Both the position numbers and the translations under genes were made by a program. A stretch of 18,767 bases of DNA from positions 1 through 18,767 of the forward strand of contig JAZNCT010000021.1 in assembly GCA_045587665.1 (NCBI GenBank), read 5' to 3'. Source of the DNA: SIG710 sp045587665. Its GTDB lineage: Bacteria > Bacillota > Clostridia > Oscillospirales > CAG-272. Every line of letters begins with the position of its first letter. Position 1 is the stretch's first letter. Positions 1-8,499 of the stretch are shown piece after piece. The notes beneath the pieces are model-generated. The model saw only the letters and a program-made list of their open reading frames with translations, did not search any database and was not told the origin of the DNA.

Positions 1-1
1 C

Positions 2-694
2 GGTTACCTCATTCAGAAGGAGATCAGCATCATGGGCAAGGCTCTCCAGAATCCCGAGAGACCCTTTGTTGCTATCCTCGGCGGTGCAAAGGTTTCCGAT
101 AAGCTCAATGTTATCAACAACCTTCTCACAAAGGTTGATACTCTTATCATCGGTGGCGGTATGGCTTATACATTCCTTGCTGCTAAGGGCTACGGTGTTG
201 GTAATTCTCTTCTTGATTCCGAGAAGATAGATTACTGCAAGGATATGATGGCGAAAGCTGAAGAAAAGGGCGTTAAGCTCCTTCTTCCTATTGACACAGT
301 TGTTGCGTCTTCCTTCCCGAACCCCATTGACGCTCCCATTGATGTAAAGACAGTTACTTCAAACGAGATTCCCGCTGATATGGAAGGTCTCGACATAGGT
401 GAGCAAACAGTTGCTCTCTTCTCTGAGGCTGTTAAGGCTGCAAAGACTGTTGTTTGGAACGGTCCTATGGGCGTTTTCGAAAACCCCACTCTTTCAAAGG
501 GTACAAACGCTGTTGCTTCTGCTCTTGCTGACAGTGACGCTATCTCTATCGTTGGCGGCGGTGACAGTGCTGCAGCTTGCGAACAGCTGGGTTATGCTGA
601 CAGAATCACACACATTTCCACCGGCGGCGGTGCATCTCTCGAATTCCTTGAGGGCAAGGATCTTCCCGGCATCAGCTGTCTTGAAAACAAATAA
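2..694 (+). CDS. pgk: Phosphoglycerate kinase, 5'-truncated by the window edge
   Basis: Glycolytic enzyme that transfers phosphate from 1,3-bisphosphoglycerate to ADP, giving ATP and 3-phosphoglycerate in the cytosol. The frame is open from base 2 (GYLIQKEI...) and 230 residues are visible, against about 395-415 for the family, so the N-terminal substrate-binding domain lies upstream. What remains is the C-terminal nucleotide-binding Rossmann-like domain: the family signature NPERPFVAILGGAKVSDK near its start, WNGPMGVFE, the glycine-rich GGGDSAAA, and the typical tail ISTGGGASLEFLEGKDLPG. An internal ATG at 32 could be mistaken for a start, but the upstream in-frame codons are clearly PGK sequence. 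It lies 112 nt upstream of tpiA on the same strand. Identity is essentially certain; only the start is unseen. Confidence 0.96.
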   Translation, partial: GYLIQKEISIMGKALQNPERPFVAILGGAKVSDKLNVINNLLTKVDTLIIGGGMAYTFLAAKGYGVGNSLLDSEKIDYCKDMMAKAEEKGVKLLLPIDTVVASSFPNPIDAPIDVKTVTSNEIPADMEGLDIGEQTVALFSEAVKAAKTVVWNGPMGVFENPTLSKGTNAVASALADSDAISIVGGGDSAAACEQLGYADRITHISTGGGASLEFLEGKDLPGISCLENK

Positions 695-701
695 AATTTA
701 G

Positions 702-725
702 GGGGGGCTTTTGAAAAAGCCCCCC
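702..725 (+). terminator. GC-rich hairpin in the pgk-tpiA gap, possible terminator or attenuator
   Basis: Seven nt after the pgk stop, GGGGGGCTTT pairs with AAAGCCCCCC around a short loop. No U-run follows (GAACCCCGC comes next), so it may be an inefficient terminator, an mRNA-stabilising hairpin between co-transcribed genes, or one copy of an intergenic hairpin family. The rest of the gap up to the tpiA ribosome binding site (AAAGGAC) shows no clear promoter. Confidence 0.55.
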
Positions 726-806
726 GAACCCCGCAAAAACTTTAAAAATAGGGGCTTAAAAAGCTTTTAGTTTCACACTCTGAATATTGAAAAAGGACAA
801 GATAAA

Positions 807-1574
807 ATGAATAATGCAAAGAGACGTACAGTTATCGCAGGTAACTGGAAGATGAATTTTACTCCCGCTGAGGCAAAGGCTTTCATCGAGGAGATCAAGC
901 CCATGGTTGCAGGCAAGGACGCTTGCGATATCGTATTCTGCGCTCCCTATGTTGATATTTGGGCTGCAATGGAAGCGGCTAAGGGCTCTAATATAAAGAT
1001 CGGTGCAGAAAATGTTCATTTCGCCGAAAATGGCGCGTATACAGGTGAGGTTTCGGCAAAGATGCTCACAAGCATGGGTGTTGAGTATGTAATCATCGGT
1101 CATAGCGAAAGAAGACAGTATTTCGGTGAAACCGACGAGACAGTAAATCTTCGCACAAAGGCTGCTCTTGCGGCAGGTATGAAGGTAATTCTCTGCCTTG
1201 GTGAGGTTAAGGACGAAAGACTTAACGGCATTACAAACGAAGTTGTTGCAATGCAGACAAAGCTGGATCTTAAGGACGTTACAGCAGAAGAGCTGAAGAA
1301 TGTTATTATTGCTTATGAGCCTGTTTGGGCTATCGGTACAGGTCTCACAGCAACTCCCGAGCAGGCAGACGAGACCTGCGGAGTTATCCGCGCTACGATC
1401 GCAGAGCTTTATGGTGCCGATGCAGCTGAGGCTATCACTATCCAGTATGGCGGTTCTATGAACGATGCGAACGCTAAAGAGCTTCTCTCAAAGGTAAACG
1501 TTGACGGCGGCCTTATCGGCGGTGCTTCACTCGTTGCTTCAAAGTTCACAGCAATCGTTGATGCTGCTCAGTAA
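807..1574 (+). CDS. tpiA: Triose-phosphate isomerase
   Basis: Interconverts dihydroxyacetone phosphate and glyceraldehyde 3-phosphate in glycolysis. The 255-residue protein has the full family length and catalytic set: AGNWKMN with Asn13 and Lys15, the electrophilic His99 in IIGHSERR, the catalytic base Glu171 in AYEPVWAIGTG (which also begins the mobile loop), and the phosphate-binding QYGGSMN and GLIGGASL segments near the C terminus. The ATG at 807 is preceded by AAAGGAC at a normal distance. The gene follows pgk, a common glycolytic arrangement, and is closed by a very strong intrinsic terminator immediately downstream, so the glycolytic transcript ends here and does not run into the convergent purine operon. 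Nothing unusual was seen in the protein. Confidence 0.98.
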   Translation: MNNAKRRTVIAGNWKMNFTPAEAKAFIEEIKPMVAGKDACDIVFCAPYVDIWAAMEAAKGSNIKIGAENVHFAENGAYTGEVSAKMLTSMGVEYVIIGHSERRQYFGETDETVNLRTKAALAAGMKVILCLGEVKDERLNGITNEVVAMQTKLDLKDVTAEELKNVIIAYEPVWAIGTGLTATPEQADETCGVIRATIAELYGADAAEAITIQYGGSMNDANAKELLSKVNVDGGLIGGASLVASKFTAIVDAAQ

Positions 1575-1580
1575 TTTAAT

Positions 1581-1635
1581 TTAATAATAGGAAAAAAGGA
1601 CTGCGCCGGGCGCAGTCCTTTTTTCCTATTATTAA
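1581..1635 (+). terminator. Perfect 27-bp inverted-repeat terminator after tpiA
   Basis: Bases 1581-1607 are the exact reverse complement of 1609-1635. The core is GGACTGCGCC / GGCGCAGTCC, flanked by A6 on the 5' side and T6 on the 3' side. In the tpiA transcript the GC stem is followed by the U-tract, a classic Rho-independent terminator. The symmetry makes it usable from both directions, so it would also stop read-through from the convergent purine operon. From 1636 to about 1770 I see no gene, promoter or RNA motif. Confidence 0.93.
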
Positions 1636-1774
1636 CAATGGTGTGCTGCCCCAAACCCTGCTTAATAACTTTTAAATATAGTTTTTGGAATAAAGAAATA
1701 TGCCATATAAAAACAAAATGTTTGTTGTTCCAGGTTATACACAAAAATAAATAACGCAGCAATTTTGAAAGTCT

Positions 1775-1814
1775 CGGCGACTAAGGGTCTTTTTTGAAAG
1801 ACCCTCAGCCGCCG
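1775..1814 (-). terminator. Hairpin terminator at the end of the purine operon
   Basis: Thirteen nt after the fhs stop (minus strand), 1814-1797 pairs with 1792-1775: CGGCG-CT-AGGGTCTTT against its complement, with two single mismatches and a 4-nt loop. The sequence after the stem on the minus strand (GACTTTCAAAATT) is only moderately U-rich, so termination may be less efficient than at tpiA. Its position suggests the end of the pur transcript. Confidence 0.7.
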
Positions 1815-1827
1815 AAATCAAAAATCA

Positions 1828-3501
1828 TCAGAACAGTCCCGAGATCTTGCCGTTTGAATCAACGTCGATCTTCTCTGCCGCAGGAACTTTAGGAAGTCCG
1901 GGCATAGTCATAATATCGCCTGTAAGGGCAACGATGAAGCCTGCACCTGCCGAAACCTTAACATTTCTTACAGTAACCGTAAATCCTTCGGGAGCACCAA
2001 GCTTTGCGGGATCATCAGAGAAGGAATACTGTGTTTTTGCCATGCAGACAGGGATCTTGTCAAATCCGAGAGATGCCAGCTTGTCGATCTCCTTCTTTGC
2101 CGCAGGAGCAAATGTAACACCTGCACCGCCGTAAACTCTCTTAACGATCTTTTCGATCTTCTCCTCAATGCTGTCATCAAGCTCATAGCTGAAAGAGAAA
2201 TCATTTTCTTCTTCGCAAAGTCTGACAACCTCCTCTGCAAGAGCCATACCGCCCTTGCCGCCGTCAGCCCAAACTGTGGAGAGGACAACATTTACCCCAA
2301 GAGCCTTGCACTTTTCGATAACGAGATTGATCTCGGCATCGGTATCTGTTGGGAAGCGGTTAACCGCAACAACGCAGGGAAGCTTATAAACATTTTTAAT
2401 ATTTGAAACGTGACGGAGAAGGTTAGGAATACCTGCCTCAAGAGCGTTAAGATTCTCATTTCCAAGCTCTGTTTTAGCCATTCCGCCGTGCATCTTCAGT
2501 GCCCTTACGGTTGCGACCATAACAACTGCACTTGGGTTAAGACCCGCATAGCGGCACTTGATATCAAGGAACTTTTCAGCACCCAGATCCGCGCCAAAGC
2601 CTGCCTCGGTTACGGCATAATCGCCCAGCTTCATAGCCATTTTTGTAGCGATAACGCTGTTGCAGCCGTGAGCAATGTTTGCAAAAGGACCGCCGTGAAC
2701 GAATGCCGGTGTTCCTTCAAGTGTCTGAACAAGGTTAGGCTTAAGAGCGTCCTTGAGCAGAGCCGCCATTGCACCTACAGCCTTAAGATCACCTGCTGTA
2801 ACGGGCTTTTCGTCATAGGTATAGCCAACAACGATCCTCGAAAGGCGAGCCTTAAGATCGTCGATTGAGCTTGCAAGGCAGAATACCGCCATAATCTCGG
2901 AAGCAACGGTGATATCATAGCCGTCCTCACGGGGAGTACCGTTGACTCTGCCTCCAAGACCGTCTGTTACAAAACGGAGCTGACGGTCATTCATATCAAC
3001 GCATCTCTTCCAGGTAATTCTTCTCGGGTCGATATTAAGTGAATTACCCTGATAAATATGGTTATCAAGCATAGCCGCAAGAAGATTGTTTGCTGCTCCT
3101 ATTGCGTGGAAGTCACCTGTGAAATGAAGGTTGATATCCTCCATGGGAACTACCTGAGCATATCCGCCGCCGGCGGCACCGCCCTTGATTCCGAAAACAG
3201 GGCCAAGAGAAGGCTCACGAAGAGCAACCATAACATTCTTGCCGATCCTCTTAAGACCGTCTGCAAGACCGATCGTTGTGGTAGTCTTACCCTCGCCTGC
3301 GGGAGTTGGTGTGATAGCGGTAACGAGGATCAGCTTTCCGTCTTTTCTATCGGATTCATCAAGCAGAGAATAATCGATCTTTGCCTTATATCTGCCGTAC
3401 TGCTCCATGTATTTTTCGTCAATACCTGCTTTTTCTGCAATTTTTGTTATATGCTCCATTTCAGTAGCCTGAGCAATTTCAATATCGGATAAATATGCCA
3501 T
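1828..3501 (-). CDS. fhs: Formate-tetrahydrofolate ligase
   Basis: ATP-dependent ligation of formate to tetrahydrofolate, giving 10-formyl-THF, the formyl donor for the GAR and AICAR transformylases encoded in the same operon. At 557 residues it has the family length. The phosphate-binding loop TPTPAGEGKTTTTIG lies at residues 64-78; LREPSLGPVFGIKGGAAGGGYAQV-type sequence follows, then the conserved NLHFTGDFHAI and the C-terminal TGDIMTMPGLPK. The ATG at 3501 has an ideal TAGGAGGT site upstream and sits 16 nt after the purL stop, so it is the last gene of the pur operon. Fhs in anaerobes also serves acetogenesis and purinolysis, but placement behind purL and control by a ZTP-type leader point to a purine-biosynthetic role here. 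No oddities in the sequence. Confidence 0.98.
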   Translation of the reverse strand: MAYLSDIEIAQATEMEHITKIAEKAGIDEKYMEQYGRYKAKIDYSLLDESDRKDGKLILVTAITPTPAGEGKTTTTIGLADGLKRIGKNVMVALREPSLGPVFGIKGGAAGGGYAQVVPMEDINLHFTGDFHAIGAANNLLAAMLDNHIYQGNSLNIDPRRITWKRCVDMNDRQLRFVTDGLGGRVNGTPREDGYDITVASEIMAVFCLASSIDDLKARLSRIVVGYTYDEKPVTAGDLKAVGAMAALLKDALKPNLVQTLEGTPAFVHGGPFANIAHGCNSVIATKMAMKLGDYAVTEAGFGADLGAEKFLDIKCRYAGLNPSAVVMVATVRALKMHGGMAKTELGNENLNALEAGIPNLLRHVSNIKNVYKLPCVVAVNRFPTDTDAEINLVIEKCKALGVNVVLSTVWADGGKGGMALAEEVVRLCEEENDFSFSYELDDSIEEKIEKIVKRVYGGAGVTFAPAAKKEIDKLASLGFDKIPVCMAKTQYSFSDDPAKLGAPEGFTVTVRNVKVSAGAGFIVALTGDIMTMPGLPKVPAAEKIDVDSNGKISGLF

Positions 3502-3517
3502 TTGGGGATACCTCCTA

Positions 3518-6500
3518 TTATTTAAAATACTTTACTGCAGATTCGAACATCTTCATGTCGAATTCGCCGAGAACATTTTTGTAAAGTCCGTTGCCTATGC
3601 GCTCGCTGTGACCCATTTTACCCAGAACCCTGCCGTCGGGAGATGTTATACCCTCGATAGCAAAGGCTGAATTATTGGGGTTATAGCGGATATCGTTTGT
3701 TGCGTTGCCCTCGAGGTCAACATACTGTGTTGCTATCTGCCCATTTGCCGCAAGTTGCTTTACAACATCATCGCTTGCAAGGAATCGTCCTTCGCCATGG
3801 GATATCGGAACTGTATAAATATCACCCACATTTGTTGCGCTGAGCCAAGGCGATTTATTTGACGCTATGCGTGTTCTCACAAGCTTTGACTGATGACGCG
3901 CAATGGTATTGAAGGTAAGAGTGGGGCAATTTTCATCGGTATCAATTATCTTTCCGTAAGGAACGAGACCAAGCTTGATAAGAGCCTGGAAGCCGTTACA
4001 GATACCGCACATAAGTCCGTCACGCCTGTCAAGAAGATCGTGAACCTGCTCCTTAACCGCCTCGCCCTTGAAGAATGCCATAATGAACTTACCCGAACCG
4101 TCGGGCTCGTCACCGCCCGAGAATCCGCCGGGAACGAATACTATCTGGCTTGTTTTCAGCTCTTTTGCAAAGTTTTCAACACTTCTTTGAATATCCGAAG
4201 AGGTCAGATTGCTTATAACAAAGGTCTTGACCTCTGCGCCTGCATCGCGCATTACCTTTGCGCTGTCAAACTCACAGTTTGTACCGGGGAATACGGGAAT
4301 AAGCACCTTAGGTCTTGCGCTCTTAACCGCGGGAGCCTTTCTCTCACTTACAGGTGCGCTGAAATTCTCATATTTGGTGATGTTATCCGACTCAGCACAG
4401 GGATAAACGCTTTCAAGCTTGCCCTCATATATGCCGCAAAGCTCGCTCATGCTAAGCTCTGCGCCGCCCATTGTGATCTTACCGTCAGAAGTAACCTTAC
4501 CGATAAGAGTACCCGTGCATGGGCAAACCTCATCTGTCACTTCAAGCAGGAATGAGCCGTAATTATATCCGAAAACGGATTCAAGGTCTATGTCCTCAAA
4601 CTCAAATCCAAAGCCGTCACCCATAGCCATTTTGAGCACTGCCTCAGCAATGCCGCCGTAGGTAGGCGTATAAGCCGAAAGCACCTTGCCCTCTCTCATA
4701 AGAGCAGTAACCTTATCCATTACGGCAATGAGAGATTCAGCCACCGGCAGATTATTTTCATCATATTCGGGCTTAAGAAGAATTACACGGCTTCCCGCCT
4801 TCTTGAAGTTATTTGTGATAACCTCATCTGTCTTGCCTGTTGTAACAGCGAAAGAAACAAGCGTGGGAGGAACATCAAGATCCTCAAATGAGCCACTCAT
4901 TGAGTCCTTACCGCCGATAGAGCCGATTCCCAGATCAAGCTGAGCGGAGAATGCACCAAGGAGAGCCGAGAGGGGCTTGCCCCAACGCATGCCGTCCTTT
5001 GCAGGCTTCTCAAAATACTCCTGGAAGGTGAGATAAACATCCTCAAAGGACGCACCTGTTGCAATAAGCTTTGCTACGCTCTCAACCACTGCAAGATATG
5101 CGCCGTGATAGGGGCTCTTTTCGGAAATAAAGGGGTTATATCCCCAGGACATATAGGAGCAATGATCGGTATGCTTTTCCTCAACGGATATCTTTTGAAC
5201 CATTGCCTGAATAGGAGTAAGCTGATTCTTACCGCCGAAGGGCATCAATACTGTGCCCGCGCCAATGGTGGAGTCAAAACGCTCGGAAAGTCCTCTCTTT
5301 GAGCAGACATTAAGGTCTGCCGCAAGAGCCTTATAGCCCTCGGCAAAATCGGCAACTGATGCCTTTTTATAACATTGGGGCTTTGCAGGAGCAATATTTA
5401 TATGCTTTTCAGCACCGTTTGAATTAAGAAATTCACGTGAAATATCAACTATAGTATTGCCATTCCAGTGCATACGCAGTCTGGGCTCGGCTGTAACTCT
5501 TGCAACGACAGTTGCTTCAAGGTTCTCGCTTTTTGCCAGTGCCATAAAGGCTTCTACATCCTTCGCTTCAACAACAACAGCCATTCTCTCCTGGCTCTCG
5601 CTTATTGCAAGCTCTGTGCCGTCAAGACCGTCATACTTCTTCGGAACATTGTTAAGATCAATATCAAGACCGTCTGCAAGCTCGCCAACGGCAACAGAAA
5701 CACCGCCTGCACCGAAATCGTTGCAACGCTTGATCATTCTGCAAGCATCACCGTTACGGAAAAGCCTCTGTAGCTTTCTCTCCTCGGGAGCATTACCCTT
5801 CTGCACCTCTGCACCGCACTCCTCAAGAGAGGAAATAGTATGCTTCTTTGAAGAGCCTGTTGCACCGCCGCAACCGTCACGGCCTGTTCTGCCGCCGAGA
5901 AGGATAACGATATCCCCGTCCTCGGGAACTTCACGTCTTACGTTTTCTGCAGGAGTTGCGGCGATAACTGCACCGATCTCCATTCTCTTTGCCGCATATC
6001 CCTCATGGTAGATCTCGTCAACGATGCCCGTTGCAAGACCGATCTGGTTACCGTAAGAGGAATAGCCTGCCGCCGCGGTCTGAACGATCTTTCTTTGGGG
6101 AAGCTTACCCTTTATTGTTTCCGAAACAGGCTTCAATGGGTCAGCCGCACCGGTTACGCGCATTGCGGCATATACATAAGAACGACCGGACAGAGGGTCA
6201 CGGATAGCACCGCCGATGCAGGTAGCCGCACCGCCAAAAGGCTCGATCTCTGTAGGGTGGTTATGTGTTTCATTCTTGAAGAGAAGCAGCCAAGGCTCTT
6301 TTTTGCCGTCCGTCTCGATCTCGATCTTAACAGTGCAAGCATTGATCTCCTCGCTCTCGTCAAGCTTATTCAGCTTTCCGTCCTTCTTAAGCTGTTTTAC
6401 GGCAATGGTCGCGATATCCATAAGATTTATGGGCTTTGTGCGTCCGAGAGAAGCTCTTGTATCAAGATATCTGTTATAAGCCTTCTCGAGAAGCTCATCT

Positions 6501-7210
6501 TCAAACTTTACGCTGTCGATAGTGGTAAGGAAGGTGGTATGACGGCAGTGATCCGACCAATATGTGTCGATCATTCTGATCTCTGTAATAGTAGGATCTC
6601 TGTTCTCACTCTTAAAATAGCTCTGGCAGAACTTGATATCGTCAAGATCCATTGCAAGGCCGTATCTTGCCACAAAATCCGCAAGTCCCTTCTCGTCAAG
6701 AGTGCAGAATCCGCATAGGGTTTCAACAGTGGTGGGTATTTCGTAATTTACTGCAAGAGTCTCGGGCTTTATGAGAGAGGCTTCTCTCGCCTCAACGGGG
6801 TTGATAACATATTTCTTTATCTCAGCAAGCTCACTCTCGCTTATATTCCCTTCAAGAACATAGACCTTTGCTGTACGGATAGTGGGTCTTTCGCCGCAGG
6901 AAAGGATCTGGATACACTGAGCCGCACTGTCCGCTCTCTGGTCAAACTGACCGGGGAGATATTCTGTTGCAAAAACTATTCCGCCTCTCGCATCAAGCTC
7001 AGCAGTTGCCCTGTCAAGCTGAGGCTCTGCAAAAACAGTATTTACCGCCTCCGAAAAAAGCTCTTCGCTTATATTTTCAGCATCATATCGGTTAAGTATG
7101 CGGACATTTTCAAGTCCCTTTATTCCAAGAAGACTGCGAAGCTCGGAGCAAAGTGCCCTTGCTTCATTTTCAAGTCCCGCCTTCTTTTCAACAAATATTC
7201 TGTAAACCAT
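3518..7210 (-). CDS. purL: Phosphoribosylformylglycinamidine synthase, single-chain type
   Basis: Converts FGAR, glutamine and ATP to FGAM. The 1230-residue chain is the large one-polypeptide form (as in proteobacteria and eukaryotes, about 1290) rather than the separate PurS/PurQ/PurL of bacilli. Order of parts: PurS-like N-terminal region (1-150), linker with WSDHCRH (218-224), first ATPase-like half with HNHPTEIEPFGGA (316-328), a second AIRS-like half, then a glutaminase domain from about 967 starting VLIPVFPGTNCEFD. Glutaminase residues are present: nucleophile Cys1071 in CGICNGFQ, SHGEGRF near 1138, and His1201/Glu1203 in GHSER. A longer frame is open upstream, but it overlaps purD by about 140 nt. 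The ATG at 7210 with AAGGAG inside the purD end, giving MVYRIFVEKK, is the family start. It begins 1 nt after the purD stop, which suggests translational coupling. Confidence 0.97.
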   Translation of the reverse strand: MVYRIFVEKKAGLENEARALCSELRSLLGIKGLENVRILNRYDAENISEELFSEAVNTVFAEPQLDRATAELDARGGIVFATEYLPGQFDQRADSAAQCIQILSCGERPTIRTAKVYVLEGNISESELAEIKKYVINPVEAREASLIKPETLAVNYEIPTTVETLCGFCTLDEKGLADFVARYGLAMDLDDIKFCQSYFKSENRDPTITEIRMIDTYWSDHCRHTTFLTTIDSVKFEDELLEKAYNRYLDTRASLGRTKPINLMDIATIAVKQLKKDGKLNKLDESEEINACTVKIEIETDGKKEPWLLLFKNETHNHPTEIEPFGGAATCIGGAIRDPLSGRSYVYAAMRVTGAADPLKPVSETIKGKLPQRKIVQTAAAGYSSYGNQIGLATGIVDEIYHEGYAAKRMEIGAVIAATPAENVRREVPEDGDIVILLGGRTGRDGCGGATGSSKKHTISSLEECGAEVQKGNAPEERKLQRLFRNGDACRMIKRCNDFGAGGVSVAVGELADGLDIDLNNVPKKYDGLDGTELAISESQERMAVVVEAKDVEAFMALAKSENLEATVVARVTAEPRLRMHWNGNTIVDISREFLNSNGAEKHINIAPAKPQCYKKASVADFAEGYKALAADLNVCSKRGLSERFDSTIGAGTVLMPFGGKNQLTPIQAMVQKISVEEKHTDHCSYMSWGYNPFISEKSPYHGAYLAVVESVAKLIATGASFEDVYLTFQEYFEKPAKDGMRWGKPLSALLGAFSAQLDLGIGSIGGKDSMSGSFEDLDVPPTLVSFAVTTGKTDEVITNNFKKAGSRVILLKPEYDENNLPVAESLIAVMDKVTALMREGKVLSAYTPTYGGIAEAVLKMAMGDGFGFEFEDIDLESVFGYNYGSFLLEVTDEVCPCTGTLIGKVTSDGKITMGGAELSMSELCGIYEGKLESVYPCAESDNITKYENFSAPVSERKAPAVKSARPKVLIPVFPGTNCEFDSAKVMRDAGAEVKTFVISNLTSSDIQRSVENFAKELKTSQIVFVPGGFSGGDEPDGSGKFIMAFFKGEAVKEQVHDLLDRRDGLMCGICNGFQALIKLGLVPYGKIIDTDENCPTLTFNTIARHQSKLVRTRIASNKSPWLSATNVGDIYTVPISHGEGRFLASDDVVKQLAANGQIATQYVDLEGNATNDIRYNPNNSAFAIEGITSPDGRVLGKMGHSERIGNGLYKNVLGEFDMKMFESAVKYFK

Positions 7211-7211
7211 A

Positions 7212-8483
7212 TCAGTTCTCCTTTTTTGCCGCAAGTGCTCTTGCGCCGATGTCATGGCGATAGAACGCGCCCTCAAAGCTGATCCTCTCGGTCTTTTCAT
7301 AGGCCTTTGCGATAGCATTTTCAAGGCTGTCCGCAGTTGCGGTAACGCCAAGAACTCGTCCGCCGCTTGTAACCATTTTTCCGTCCTTTATTTCCGCGCC
7401 TGCAACATAAACGCTGTCAGAAATTTCCTCGGGAATATCTATAGGGAAGCCCTTGGGATAAGACTGAGGATATCCGCCTGATGCCATTATTACACAGCAA
7501 GCACTGCCGTTCGAGAATTTGACCTCAATATCACCAAGACGTTCCTCGGTAACAGCCTGCATAACTGTCAGCAGATCGCTCTCAAGAAGCGGAAGAACAA
7601 CCTGTGTTTCGGGATCGCCGAAGCGGCAGTTATATTCGATGACCTTGGGGCCCTTTTCGGTAAGCATAAGACCGAAATAGAGACAGCCCTTAAAGGTTCT
7701 TCCCTCTTTGTTCATCGCCTGAACGGTAGGAATGAATATCTGCTCTGTGCAGACCCAAGCAATGGGGTCTGTATAATAGGGATTTGGTGCAATCGTACCC
7801 ATACCGCCCGTATTAAGACCGGTATCATTATCCCCTGCCCTCTTATGGTCCATAGAGGAGACCATGGGAACTATGCTCTTGCCGTCGGTAAAAGCAAGAA
7901 CCGAAACCTCGGGACCTGTAAGAAATTCCTCGATTACGATCTGATCACCGCTCTTGCCGAAAACCTTATCCTGCATCATGGACTTGACAGCATCCTTGGC
8001 TTCCTCACGGGTCTGGGCAATGATAACGCCCTTTCCGAGAGCCAGACCGTCAGCCTTGATAACGGTGGGGATAGGTGCAGTATCCAGATATTTCAGTGCC
8101 GCATCCATATCGGTAAAGACCTCATATTCCGCTGTGGGAATATTATATTTCTTCATAAGGTTCTTTGAGAAGACCTTACTTCCCTCGATAATTGCCGCAT
8201 TTGCTCTTGGTCCAAAGCAGGGGATTCCCTTTTCTTCAAGGGCGTCAACCGCACCCAGCACCAGAGGATCATCGGGGGCAACTATAGCATAGTCGATCTT
8301 GTTTTCTGTGGCAAATTTAACGATGCCGTCAATATCCTTTGCGCCGATATCCACACAGGTCGCATCCTTGGCAATACCGCCGTTTCCGGGGAGCGCAAAT
8401 ATCTTTGTAACCGACTGATTCTCCTTTATTTTTTTGACAATGGCGTGTTCTCTTCCGCCACCGCCTACTACCATTATTTTCAT
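7212..8483 (-). CDS. purD: Phosphoribosylamine-glycine ligase (GAR synthetase)
   Basis: Second step of purine synthesis: joins phosphoribosylamine and glycine using ATP. The 423-residue protein has the family length and an ATP-grasp fold. Visible are the N-terminal MKIMVVGGGGREHAI, the ATP-binding KADGLALGKGV, the substrate and metal region DHKRAGDNDTGLNTGGMG, and EYNCRFGDPETQVVLP, which carries the Mg-binding acidic residues. A small variation is GTIAPNP where many homologues have GAYSPAP. The ATG at 8483 is preceded by TTGGAGAATTG, 16 nt after the end of purH. Its product-donor chemistry links directly to PurF (supplies phosphoribosylamine) and PurN (uses GAR), both upstream in the operon. 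Confident call. Confidence 0.97.
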   Translation of the reverse strand: MKIMVVGGGGREHAIVKKIKENQSVTKIFALPGNGGIAKDATCVDIGAKDIDGIVKFATENKIDYAIVAPDDPLVLGAVDALEEKGIPCFGPRANAAIIEGSKVFSKNLMKKYNIPTAEYEVFTDMDAALKYLDTAPIPTVIKADGLALGKGVIIAQTREEAKDAVKSMMQDKVFGKSGDQIVIEEFLTGPEVSVLAFTDGKSIVPMVSSMDHKRAGDNDTGLNTGGMGTIAPNPYYTDPIAWVCTEQIFIPTVQAMNKEGRTFKGCLYFGLMLTEKGPKVIEYNCRFGDPETQVVLPLLESDLLTVMQAVTEERLGDIEVKFSNGSACCVIMASGGYPQSYPKGFPIDIPEEISDSVYVAGAEIKDGKMVTSGGRVLGVTATADSLENAIAKAYEKTERISFEGAFYRHDIGARALAAKKEN

Positions 8484-8499
8484 TTCAATTCTCCAAAAA

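Noticed and set aside
1568..1762. A 64-codon minus-strand frame between tpiA and the fhs terminator
   Set aside because: It runs through the palindromic terminator, has no ribosome binding site and is low-complexity hydrophobic/aromatic sequence.
5457..6718. Long plus-strand open frames opposite purL (up to 237 codons)
   Set aside because: They mirror purL codon bias, lack ribosome binding sites and resemble no family; they are antisense shadows.
7211..7351. An in-frame 47-codon extension of purL upstream of 7210
   Set aside because: It lies entirely inside purD in another frame, has no family similarity, and the ATG at 7210 has a good AAGGAG site and the expected N terminus.
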